Below, one piece after another: positions 35,861 through 46,799 of a stretch of 64,000 nucleotides of DNA (positions are counted from its first letter, which is position 1; the number at the start of each line of letters is the position of its first letter). The stretch lies in NCBI GenBank assembly GCA_016748015.1, contig JAAOMT010000375.1, positions 68,962 to 132,961 of the forward strand. The letters are read 5' to 3'. Both the position numbers and the translations under genes were made by a program. The notes under the pieces were generated by a model, which saw only the letters and a program-made list of their open reading frames with translations, had not been told where the DNA came from and did not search any database. The stretch comes from Geosiphon pyriformis. Its lineage: Eukaryota; Glomeromycota; Glomeromycetes; Archaeosporales; Geosiphonaceae.

Positions 35861-35916
35861 ATATTAGTGGTTAATACATATAATAACTAATAAAAAGTAT
35901 TGGGTTAACTCCATCA
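35861..35916 (-). repeat. 3' LTR of Ty3-3, second part
   Basis: Continues the LTR after the nested insertion (ATATTAGTGG..., matching ACATCAGTGG in the nested copy and ATATCAGTAG in the 5' LTR). The end is decayed (about CCATCA for CCGTAACA), so the exact boundary is approximate. Confidence 0.65.
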
Positions 35917-36399
35917 AAATCAAGCTATTTATAAAATAATCTGATTAAAAAGTTTTGTTTAGCTCAAAACTAATTAGTTTATTGAAGTTTTTTGTAAATA
36001 AAATATATAATATCTAAGGCAAAATGAGTTTTGTATTCAAGAAACCAAATTTTTGTATAAAAATTTTGGCTTATTTAGCAATGATCAAAATTTTTAGAAC
36101 ATCTAATTATATAATACTCAAAATTTTTATCTGTATCTTTGAAGTTGTTTTTTTTATAGCTTTATATTCTCTATAATTTCATCAAATGACCATAGAGTTT
36201 TAATTGCCTTTTATATAACAAGTTTTTGTTTATGAATAAGATTTTCTTAATTGGTTTTCTAATTATAATAGAGAATAAAAGTATTGCTACTATTATATTT
36301 TTTAGCAGATATTTATCTATTTTACTACCAATTCTTTCTCTTTTAGTAGTTGTTTTCTTTGATTTAATAACAGTATGTGTTCTATTATTATTAGTTATA

Positions 36400-37660
36400 A
36401 TAGTCTGTTTTCCAATAGTCAGAGTAATATTTGAATAGTTTTTGATCCAATACTTATAAAAAGTATAGAAAATATTTTGAATGTTTTGATCCAGAAAATA
36501 ATTGTTTATATTGATTGAAGATATCTCTGTTTTAGGAATGGTGTATTTATTTATACTTAATTTTTGCTGATTATTTGGATTGGTATTATCACAACAGACA
36601 ATTAATTAGATCATTTGTAATATTTCTTAAGTTATATATTATAAATAAAGTAATTATTAAAGATTGTTTTATATTAATCTTGTAAAATATAAAAACTATT
36701 GTTTAAAATTTTGTTCACTAAAAAGAGTCTTTTCTATTATTTAGAGAATTTATCACTATAAACATTGTCTCTGTTTGAGCAATATTTCAAAACTAAGTTA
36801 TCAATATTTAAGAAAAGTGTTTGGTAGATTTTCTTTTTTTTAAGCTTTTTTTTAAACTGTTTTATCTTTTTAAAGACAATTATTTGTGCTTCTACTAAGG
36901 AATCAAGAATGGTACCAAGTTTTTTTTACAAAATGTCTTTATAATTTCTTATTATGATTTTTTTAAAGGATATTGTTTCAATATTAGTTTCTATTAGTAG
37001 AGTTGCTATTTGTTTATAGAACAAATAAAAAGATTTATAACTTGTTATGTCATGATTTACAGTTTTATAAACAAACAAAGCTGAAAATAGTAGTTTGTCT
37101 CATAAGTTTGTTTTTTTATTGGTTTTGGCTAATGTTTCACATAGAATTCTATTAAAATATTCTACTAAGTCATTTGTTTGAAAGTAATAAAAAAAAAAGT
37201 TTATAATATATTCCTATTTTTTTACAAAGTTCTTTAACCAATATACTAAGAAAAGCTCTTTTCTTATTAAATAAAAGTTCTTTAGAGCAGTCATAATAAC
37301 AAATAATATCTTTACAAATGAAATTGGCTATTAAAACTGCTATTTAGTTTGGAGTGGCTCTTGTTTCTAACTACTTTATAAGATAGTTAATAGCTGTAAT
37401 AATATATCTATAGCTATAAAAAATTATTATTAAAGATCCAATAACATCTATATTAATTTTGTTAAATGGTTGATTAATAAAGATTGAATAAATATCTTCT
37501 TTGCAATTAGATTTTCCTCTTTTTTGACAGATGTTACAAATTTTAATGTATTTAGCAATCTCTTTTTTTAAGGTAGGCCAATAATAATAAGCTAAAGTTT
37601 TCTGAATTGGTTTTTTTTCTAAAGTGTTTAGTTAATGAATTAGTATACATGTTGTAAATC
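36400..37660 (-). pseudogene. Ty3-3 integrase remnant
   Basis: The minus strand around 37570-37430 reads KICNICQKRGKSNC followed by NQPFNKINIDVIGSL. These are the C-C half of the integrase HHCC zinc finger and the block with the first catalytic Asp. Later catalytic Asp and Glu blocks down to about 36400 are too decayed to place. Integrase would insert cDNA into the genome. Confidence 0.65.
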
Positions 37661-37999
37661 ATAATTTTTCTTTTTTCAAATCTTATAACTCTTTAGAAAT
37701 GATCAAAATTTTTTTTATTTTTTTATATAGTTGGTTTTAGCAAATTAAATAGAAATTTGATTGTTTGCACAAATGTTCTCTTTGCTGTTAAGTGTATTTT
37801 AATGGGTATTGTTTTTTATTCAAAAATTCTATTAAGATAAAGTAGTTGTTTAAGTCCATTATTGTGTTTGGTTAAGAGAGAATTACTAATAATTAAGTTG
37901 ATTTGATTTGTAAAAATTGTATTGTTATTGGGTAATAAATCTGAAAAGAGCATTGGCATTTTGATAATTTGCTCTTTTTTAATGTTAAATGTCATAGTT

Positions 38000-39210
38000 A
38001 AATTCATTCAAATAGAATATCTAGCAAGTTATTCTTTTGTGTTTCAGCTTTTTTTTGTTGTGTAACCAAAACAATACTTAATAATCTGTTATCATTAAGA
38101 ATTTTACATTAAAAATATATTTATTCTAGTAACTAATAGCCCAAACTACTGCTAAGCATTCTTGTTTAATAACTAAATAATTTTGTTCTGCTAATAAGAG
38201 TGTTCTACTTGCATATACTATAATATGTTTTTTGCTATTTTTATCTTTCTGTAAGAGGATAGCACCAAGTTTATAACCAGATGTATCAATATAAAGGATA
38301 AAAGATCAATTCAGATCAGATTGTATAAGTATAGGTTTTGTAACTAATTTTTTCTTTAAAGTTTTAAATGTTTTTTGTTAATATGTATTCCAGTAATAAT
38401 TGATAGTTTTTTTGAGTAGCTGATTAAGTAAAAAGACAATTTTGGAGAAATTCTTGATGAATTTGCAATAATAAGAGACCAATTTAAGAAAAAAGCATAG
38501 TTTATGAATATTTATTAATTATCTAATATTCTGGACTTTTTTAACTTTAGCTAAGTCAGAAAAGATTCCATTTTTTGTAATAAAATGACCAAAAAACTGG
38601 ATGGATTAATGTTTAAAGAAAGATTTAATTAGGTTAATCTTAAGATTAGTATTTCTAAGAAGGTCAAAATTTTTTTGTAAATATTTTAGGTATTTATCTC
38701 AAATTTTTGAATATATTATTATATTATTTAAATAAACCTGAACAAAGTTTTCTTTTACTGATTTAGATACTTTGTCTATTAAGTATTAAAAGATAGAAAG
38801 GATATTAGTAAGACCAAAAAACATGACTGTAAATTTGTAGATGCCATACTTGGTAATAAAGACAGTTTTCTTCTTGCTTTCTGAATTCATTTCTACTTGT
38901 CAGAATTCAGCAATTAGATTAATAGTTGAGAAAAAAGCAGCACTATTAAATTTGTTTAACATTGTATCAATCTTAGAAAGTGGATACATATTTATTTAGT
39001 AATAGTATTTAATTGACAATAGTCAACATAAAAGTGTAGAGCTCCACCTTTCTTGAATATTACTACAACTAAAAAAGCCTATTTACTTTTGGTTTTTTGT
39101 ATAAATCCAAAATTTTTTATTTGGTTTATCTTTTTCTTAATAAACTTATCATTGTATTAATTGGATTGATAAAATTTTAGATAGATAAAACAAGCTTCTT
39201 TGGTAATAAT
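38000..39210 (-). pseudogene. Ty3-3 reverse transcriptase and RNase H remnant
   Basis: RT blocks include a stop-broken F-S-T-I-x-L-x-x-x-[YW] region near 38930, then VEMNSESKKKTVFITKYG and FGLTN. The active-site box is Y-L-N-N-I-I-I-Y-S at about 38735-38710, so both metal-binding Asp codons are now Asn by G-to-A. RNase H near 38215-38110 reads VYASRTLLLAEQNY and QECLAVVWAISY followed by TAG. The order RT then RNase H and the polarity fit Ty3. Confidence 0.8.
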
Positions 39211-39806
39211 AATATGTTGTATTACATAGATTTATCTAAAAGTATTACTTTTTTTGAAATAACTGAGCTATTTTTAACCAACAGATTTTTAATGTCTACT
39301 TTTTTTTTCCAGAGAAAAGTTCTTTTTGTTCTATTGCAAATAATTGGTTTATTTTCAAAGGACTTCTGTACTTTTTTTATTTTTTCTCTGGATATCAAAT
39401 TAATTGGTTCTTAATTTTTGTAATAGATTAAATAGGACTTGTATTTATTACTAAAAAAATACAAAAATTTATTACACTAGTATTAGACATAAGAACCATG
39501 TTACTAATATCTGTATTTGACTTTCTTGTCAGGCTTTCTGTTAAAAGTTCTTCTAAAAATATCATAGTAAAACCAACAGATCATTTTGTTATTTACAATA
39601 ATTTCTTTTTTGTCAGCTTTAATATTGTTTAGTGACTTGCTATTGCTGGTAAAGATGATGTAGATAAGTTTAATAGTTTCTTTTTGTTCTTCTTTTTTAT
39701 TACTCTTTTCATTATTTGATTTATCTGATTGTTCTTTTTCTTGGTTCTGCTTAAGTATTGAGAGAATTGTCTAATAATAACACTTAACTACAATAAGCCT
39801 TTTATT

Positions 39807-40136
39807 TTATCTAATAGTTAGTTCATACAGTTTATAGTCAAGTAAGACTTTGGCTTTTTTTAACCACTCATTGCCAACAATTATGATGTATTCTTTGATT
39901 TCAGATACTTTTATGTTAGTTTTAATGCTAATGCCATTAATGCAAACAGAAATGACTTTGACAATACCAAGTTCTTTTTTTTTGTTATTATGCATATTAG
40001 TCATAGGTCTGGTTGAGAGTTTATTAATTTTTTTACCAATGGTTTTCAAGAAATGTTTAGCAATAACATTCACAGAAGATCTACTGTCTAGGATTAGATT
40101 AATAAAGTAACTAGCCACTTGGACTTTGTAAATCAA
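39807..40136 (-). pseudogene. Ty3-3 aspartic protease remnant (open but active site changed)
   Basis: A 109-codon open minus-strand frame covers most of a retropepsin-like domain. The catalytic motif reads LILDSRSS, where D-S/T-G-S is expected, so the Gly next to the catalytic Asp is Arg (GGA to AGA). The later block IIIVGNEWLKKAKVLLDY matches the usual G-N-D-W-L region with Asp replaced by Glu. Would have cleaved Gag-Pol; inactive as read. Confidence 0.75.
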
Positions 40137-40599
40137 AAGGGTGATATTGCTATTGTTAATAAGTTTAGTTTGTTAAGAACATTTATTGGTTTTTGGTGTC
40201 TTTTTTTTTTGAAATCAAAAATTTATGGAGATTTTTTCTAAATTATGAATGGATTATTAACTGGCCAAAGGTAATGTGAACCAGAATTTTTATAAGATCT
40301 TTGACAACAAAATAGAAATCAAATTTTTGTACAATTTCTGAGGGTTCTAGTTTTGGAAAATTCTTAAAAACTTTAGTCTTTGATGGCTTATTGTTATTAA
40401 TAGTTAATGTTGAAGCTTTTTTAAGTTCTAAGACAAAATTAATCTTGGCTTTTTTTTTTTTTTTGTTAAGTTTGAAAGGTTGATTGCCAGTTTATTTATA
40501 TTATGGTTATCATCAATTAGATTAAAAGTATAAAAGGGGTTTTCTTCTAGTTGGCTTGCACTCTTACTTTTTGAAGATGTACTTACTAGTTTAAAAACT

Positions 40600-42165
40600 A
40601 ATAAACAATGGCTTTAACTAAGAAATTTTTCTCAAAGAAATTAATATTGACATGATTGGATTTTTAATTAAAGATATTGTTGTTGTTAGGTCTGTTGTTC
40701 TGATTATTATTATTTCTAAAAGCTGAAAAAGCAAAGAAAAATTGTTGTATTTTCTTAAAAAGTGTCTAATTAATCCACAATAATAACATACAAGTAGACC
40801 ACAATTTTTCTGTCTTTAATAAGAAGGTTGTTAAAGCTGGTTAAAATGTGATTCAAATCTGGGTCTTTGTAATTATTAGTTGTCTTTAACTGTTTGGGCC
40901 AAAAATTCTAATAAACAGGCAAAATTAGCTATAAGTTTGTCTATTAATTGTTTATTAAAGTCTTGAGTATGAGCAGCAAAAGAAGTAATAATTATTTGTG
41001 AAGCAGAAGTCATAACAAGAATAATAATAAAAACTGGAAATATGAATCCTAAATGTATTCTTTGGTTGTTTTCAATTTTTTGAGTAAGTTTAATAGTCAT
41101 GTCTATTGTAAAATTGTTTTTCAGAGCCAAAAAAGACCAAAAAGCATAAGATAAGTCAGTTTTCAATCCTTTTGTAAAAGAGTAAATCTTTTGCTTTTTT
41201 ATTTAATTCTTTTTAAAATCTACTTTTTTAATTAACTTTTTTATTGTTTTGGCATATTTGGTTACAACTTCACTGAAATTTTGAGTTCTTTTTTCCAATT
41301 CTATATGCCATTTTGAGATTAAAATAGAGGTTCTAAATTTGTTTTTAAACTAAATGGTAAAAAAAGTGTTGTTTTTTTCAATATTTACTTGTGCTTATCT
41401 TATAATTCTTTACTAAGTATTGGCATTAATTTCTTGTAAAAACCAGGTAGTAGAAGAGCCTTGAAAATAGCCACCAATAATTTAGAACTTGTATTCATCA
41501 TTATACTAATTTGTAGTGGCTGCTTTTTTAAAATTATTCAACCATTTTATTAGATCTTAGATATTACTTCTAAATAGTGGTAGTGGAATGTTATTTCTTT
41601 ATTCTAAAGCAGTTTGTATGTCTTGAAGAGTGGTTAAAATGCTTTGTTGTATGGGATTATTAACCATTAGTTCAGAAGTAGCTATTTGTATAGAATATTC
41701 TAATTTGCTTGAAAAGAGATCAAAAACAAAAACAGTTTAATAACTTTTTTTTTCTGTTTCAAAGGAGGTTTTAGCTAACTGGTGGACAGCAATCCATATG
41801 TAAATTTAATGATACAGATATTCGAAATCAGAAGGCTGTTGTTCAAAGATTGTAAAGTATAAAAACTGATTAATACTGTTGTTTTTTTCTTCAAAATTGT
41901 CTTTAAAATAAGCTTGGTCAAAGTAATAAATTGTATAGACTGTGTAAGTTTTAGCTGAATGCTTATTTAAAAGCCAGTTCCAGAAGTTTTGAAATTGTTT
42001 ACTGGATTGTTTTTCAAAAAGAAAACAGATTAAACAAGAGAGCAGAGGATTGAATATAATAAAATTTAGATTGTTTCTGTTGTGTACTGCAAAAATGTTC
42101 TTCTAATTATTGTGACAGATATAAATAATCACCTATACAATAAGAAAATAAGTGGATTTTAACAA
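40600..42165 (-). pseudogene. Ty3-3 gag remnant with zinc knuckle
   Basis: Minus-strand Gag region between the PBS and protease. One open piece (41166-40876) ends in a Gln/Asn/Leu-rich segment. Near 40820-40770 a nucleocapsid knuckle reads C-Y-Y-C-G-L-I-R-H followed by four residues and a Tyr: C-x2-C-x4-H-x4 with the last Cys changed by G-to-A. Capsid blocks upstream are stop-broken. Confidence 0.6.
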
Positions 42166-42182
42166 CCTTATAAGAAGCACTA
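42166..42182 (-). other. Primer-binding site of Ty3-3 (decayed)
   Basis: Minus-strand TAGTGCTTCTTATAAGG, equal to the Ty3-1 PBS with a few transitions. It lies six bases from the LTR. Confidence 0.55.
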
Positions 42183-42188
42183 CTTTTA

Positions 42189-42913
42189 TGTTATGGATTA
42201 AAGTAACAAGTTAATAAATAGTAAGGAAAAACAGAATTGTAAAGTAATAGAAATAATCAAAAAAAGAATTACAATATAGGAGTAAATTGAATAAATAAGA
42301 ATTCAATATATGTAATTAGTCTTATAAAAATCACAGTCACAAATCTTTTCTGAAAATCTAAAAGTAGAGAAATAGTCTATAATTGTCAATAAAATAACAC
42401 TACTATTATTATTTTATGTCTTAATTTAGCAATTTTTAAAATCAATAACAGATATTATTGTGCTTTTTAATTATTTCTTTATTCAATGAATCACAAAAGT
42501 AAGCAATTGCTTTTTAGGCTAATTTTAACAATACAAATTAAGAAAGAGAAAAGATAAAGTATGTAAATACTAATAAGTAATCTTTTATTTCAAAATATTT
42601 AGATATTTGAAAATAAGAAAAAAGGAATAAACAATATAAAAGGAAGTAATTAATAATGGGTTTTATTTTATTACTTTGATTATATCTTTCTACAGCTAAA
42701 AAACTTATTACTTATATAGTTATTAAAAATAGTTAATAACCAGATCAATAATTAGGTTAACAATTAGGTCAATAATTAGATTATTGATTAAGTTAATAGT
42801 CAAATTATTAATTAGATTAATGATCACTATCTAAAAATAGAGTGATTAATTATATAATATCAGTAGTTAATACATATAATAACTAATAAAAAATATAAGT
42901 TTTAACCATAACA
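42189..42913 (-). repeat. 5' LTR of Ty3-3 (family 2)
   Basis: 725 bp with termini TGTTAT...ATAACA. It aligns throughout with the LTRs at 34467 and 35149 and has the 12-bp array (42736-42826). Followed by the GTAT duplication at 42914-42917. Confidence 0.85.
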
Positions 42914-45900
42914 GTATATAAAACTACTAAACAAAAAGAAAAAACACATTTTAATATTAAAACAACTACCTATAATTCTGATATTATCAAAGATAACAAC
43001 CTATGTATTTTAATTTTTATTTTTATTTTAATATCAAAAAAATATGCTATTGTCTTATTAGTTACTTTTGCAATTCTCAATTTTTTTAATAAACTATTAA
43101 TATAAATGCTAATTGTTTTAGTCCACAATTTATATAAACATTTTTAAATATCTAAAAATTTTTTTGAGCAAAAAAAATTTAAGCAGCCAAACTTAAAAGT
43201 AAATTTATTAGCTCCAATAAAAAGATTACTTATATATACTAAAGCTTTTATAAACTATAGTGGCACTAAGTCTTAAAAACTCAATCTTTTTAACAATAAA
43301 ATGTTTTTTAATTTACAATTATCTTATGTTTGTTTAATAATTTGTTCTTAAAAACAATGCCAGAATGCTTTAAAAAACAAATTACATTAAAATAAAAAAA
43401 TTTTTTAGAATTACAAACATTAAGAAATACTTAGATTCACAAAATACATTAAACAAATTGTTTATTAAAGATATTTTATTATTTAAAAAAATTTCTACAA
43501 TACTTACTAAAAAATTATTAATTGAGTTAACTTTTAATTTAATTAAATACTACAGCAAATTTATAGATGTTTAATCTAGAATTTGTAAATTCAAAAAACA
43601 GTGCTTAAACAACTGGCCAAAAACTTCTATTGTATTAGAAAACCAAACTATTGAAACTATTTTTGTTTTTGTTTATATCTGCTTAAAAAATTTTAAAACA
43701 TAATACAAAGTTTTATTAAGAAAGTTTTTTGGTAAATTGGTTTTAAATTTAAGCTTTTTTCTTATTATAATATTTTATTTTTGATATATATTTTTAAATA
43801 CAAAACTGAACTATATATAATAATTTACTATAAGCTATAAAATTACAGAAATTAAATAAAAAAACTGTTTATTTAACAATGTTTTCTTAAAAACCAAATT
43901 TGAAAAAAATCTGACATTTGAATAAACTTTAACAAACTTAACTTAAATATGTTATTTATAGACAAAAAAATTCCCAAATATTTATAAAATTCACTATGTA
44001 TAACAATAAAAATTGGCTGATTATTAATGTACAAAACAATATTAATAACTTTTTAATTAATAAAAATAATCACTGTTTTGTTATTATTAATAAAAATGTC
44101 ATTGATCTTAAAAAACTTACTAACAATATTCAGAATATATTACATCAAAATCTAATCATACTTTATCTAAATTTTATTATTAATAAAAGCACTAACTATA
44201 AAAAAAACAATTTTTTTCTACTAATTTCTACTTTATCTATGTTTATTATAAAGTTTGTGTTAATTTTATATTCATATAAATGGTTGGTTTTTTTATATTA
44301 CACAATAAAAAATCATAAAAAATTTTTCAAAAAAATAGTGAGAAAATTTTACTTTAATTTAACTTATTAAGCATATTATAACTATTTAAAAAACCAAAAT
44401 TAGTTATTATTTTATTGTTTTTGTTTTTGTAAATATTACCAAAAAACTCAATAAACTTATTATATATCTTAATATGTCTTAAATTAATCTTTAAATAATA
44501 TTATTCAACTAAGTTATAAGTTTTGCATATATTTTATAAAACCAATTAAAGTTTTTGTCTCTTTTTTAAAGTATTTTCTATAATTAAACCAACAGTAAAT
44601 ACAAAAAATTAAGTTAAAATACTCTTTAAAATTAAGAAATTATTATCTTAAAAAATATTAAATTTACTATATACAGATAAAATATAATCAAATAAAATTT
44701 TAAACAAAATTTTTTTAGCTGTTTTAATTAAAGCAAAAGATCTGATGTTTATAAAAACACTATTTTAATCATAAAATTTAAGGATTATTAAAACTTATAT
44801 TCTTTTTTAAAGACTTAGAACATTACTAATAGCCAAACAAAAGTTTAATAAATTCAAAAAACAATCTACTATTATATTATTATAATATTTTAATAATTTA
44901 TTAAAAATATCAGATAGGCTAACCACTTTGTTATTAAACAAACTACCAATTATTAAACCCAATTTGTTTATGTTAATTTTATTCATTATATAAAAAAAAC
45001 TATTATTTTTTATATAACTTAATAATACATATTATTAAAATCATAAATTAAGCAAAAACAAAAACATCTTATACTTTTTTATTTATTTTATTATAATTTT
45101 ATTAATTTTAAGCTTTATTTTTTCTAGCTTCAAAATTAAGTTCTTTTTAATTACTCAAAATCATTTTACAAAAAAGCCATTTTAAAACACTCTTTATTAT
45201 ATTATTCTTATTAAAAATAAAATTTTTTATTTATTTCTTAATTGTCTTCTTAATAAATATATTTTTAACTATTTCTAACTTATAATATTTGGATTTATGA
45301 TAACTTTTTTTGACTTTTAACAATTGTTTAACTATTTTAGTATATTTTATCTGTAGTTAACTAAACTTTAATAAAACTATTAAATTCAGACATATTACTT
45401 AAACTTAATTTTTATTTTATTTTAATAATTAATAATTATAGCTTAAAAAATTTTAAAGATTATTTGTTTCTTAAATAATTAAATTTATTAAATCAATATT
45501 TAAAAAAAAGTTCATTAATTAATTCTAACATCACTTTTTTTAATACTTTCTATATTGTATTCAAATCTTCAAGATTTTAATAGTATTAAACTTATTTTAT
45601 ATTATTAAAAATCTATTAAATAAGCATTTTTCAAATTATAATTATATAGCTTTATCTGTATTTTTTGTTTTAAACTTTTAATAATTATTATTAGTTTGCT
45701 TGTAAATACTATTTAGACAAATATTTAATAATTTTTCTAAGTCAACTAAAATTACAACTGTCTTGTAATCTGTATTAAAAAACTTGACTACTAAATTAAT
45801 ACTATAATTTACAATTACTAATATCAAATATTTGTTTAAAAAAATGTAATTAATAATCTTTTTAATTTTTTTAGAATTGTTTTAAATAGAAATTTTGACC

Positions 45901-46290
45901 AAAAAATAATCACAAAATAAGTTAACCATTAAAAAAACTTTTTTCTAAACTAAACATAAAAATTTATATATTTTTAAATTTATTTATGATCTATAACTTA
46001 ATATTAAATTTCAATTTTATTTCTGTAATAATAAAAATTATATTGTTAAATTTTATATGCCAATGAATAATGTTTTTTTATTTAACTAAATTGTTTATTT
46101 TTCTTATATTGTACATAGCAATTTTTTAAACAAAACTGATTATTAAAAAAAGTAAAAATCTAAATCCAAAACAAGATTGTTTACTTTAATTAAAAGATCC
46201 AAAATCATATTTGATAAGTATTTTATATGATTTTTTAATTTTAAGAAGTTTAATAAATTTGAAACCATTGTTTTTATAATAGTTCTACTA
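42914..46290 (-). pseudogene. LINE copy D, 5' part (endonuclease and RT, minus)
   Basis: Begins with the GTAT duplication (42914-42917). The minus-strand LINE continues with strong AT bias. 44510-44800 aligns with the RT region of copy B (49510-49790: the stretch around AAGTTTTGCATATATTTTATAAAACC). 45750-45830 aligns with the endonuclease end of copy B (50810-50900). The reading is lost at about 46290 in an ATA simple repeat, so ORF1 is missing. A plus-strand open frame at 43996-44370 is antisense noise. Confidence 0.65.
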
Positions 46291-46298
46291 TTAATAAT

Positions 46299-46341
<43 letters not shown>

Positions 46342-46659
46342 TAAATATAAATATAAATTATTTTATTAATAAATTAAATACAAAAATTTGTTTTTAATAT
46401 TAATATAATATTAATATAAGTTTAAATAACCAATTATATATAAAAAATATGTAATTTATATTTATTATAAACATATATATAAATTATATATATAAATAAT
46501 AAGAAAGTTAAATTTAATTAAGGCAAAAAAAATACATAATCTTTTTACTTTAAAATATGAATATAAATTATACACTTTTTTTTTGAAATAAAATCAGATT
46601 ATTAAACCAATTTTTTGATAAAATAATTATGTATTATCTTTATAATTTTTATTTTATTA
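46291..46659. repeat. ATA microsatellite and AT-rich spacer with LINE tail
   Basis: 46293-46340 is a TAA/ATA microsatellite. 46425-46500 resembles a decayed plus-oriented LINE 3' tail facing copy B. No gene. Confidence 0.5.
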
Positions 46660-46799
46660 TTATTATTATTTTTTTATTAAAGTTTAATGAATGGAGTTCA
46701 AACGCCACCTAGTACTATACATCATATAAATGATCTAAACTAGATGCGAATCATGCCTTTGCCATATGTGACCAGACACTCAGACTAGTCAGAACAACA

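Larger units (their letters stand above)
34467..42913 (-). mobile_element. Ty3-3, complete but dead Ty3-type retrotransposon with a nested solo LTR
   Basis: LTR-bounded element on minus: 5' LTR 42189-42913, PBS 42166-42182, gag, protease, RT, RNase H, integrase, then a 3' LTR at 34467-35916 that is split by a solo LTR (35149-35860). GTAT duplications flank it. It sits inside LINE copy D, in the RNase H part of that LINE. All coding parts are broken by G-to-A and C-to-T changes; catalytic residues of protease and RT are lost as well. Confidence 0.85.

Noticed and set aside
43996-44370. Plus-strand open frame of 124 codons, Asn/Lys/Ile-rich
   Set aside because: Lies antisense to decayed LINE copy D, consists of A/T-codon amino acids only, and has no recognisable motif.
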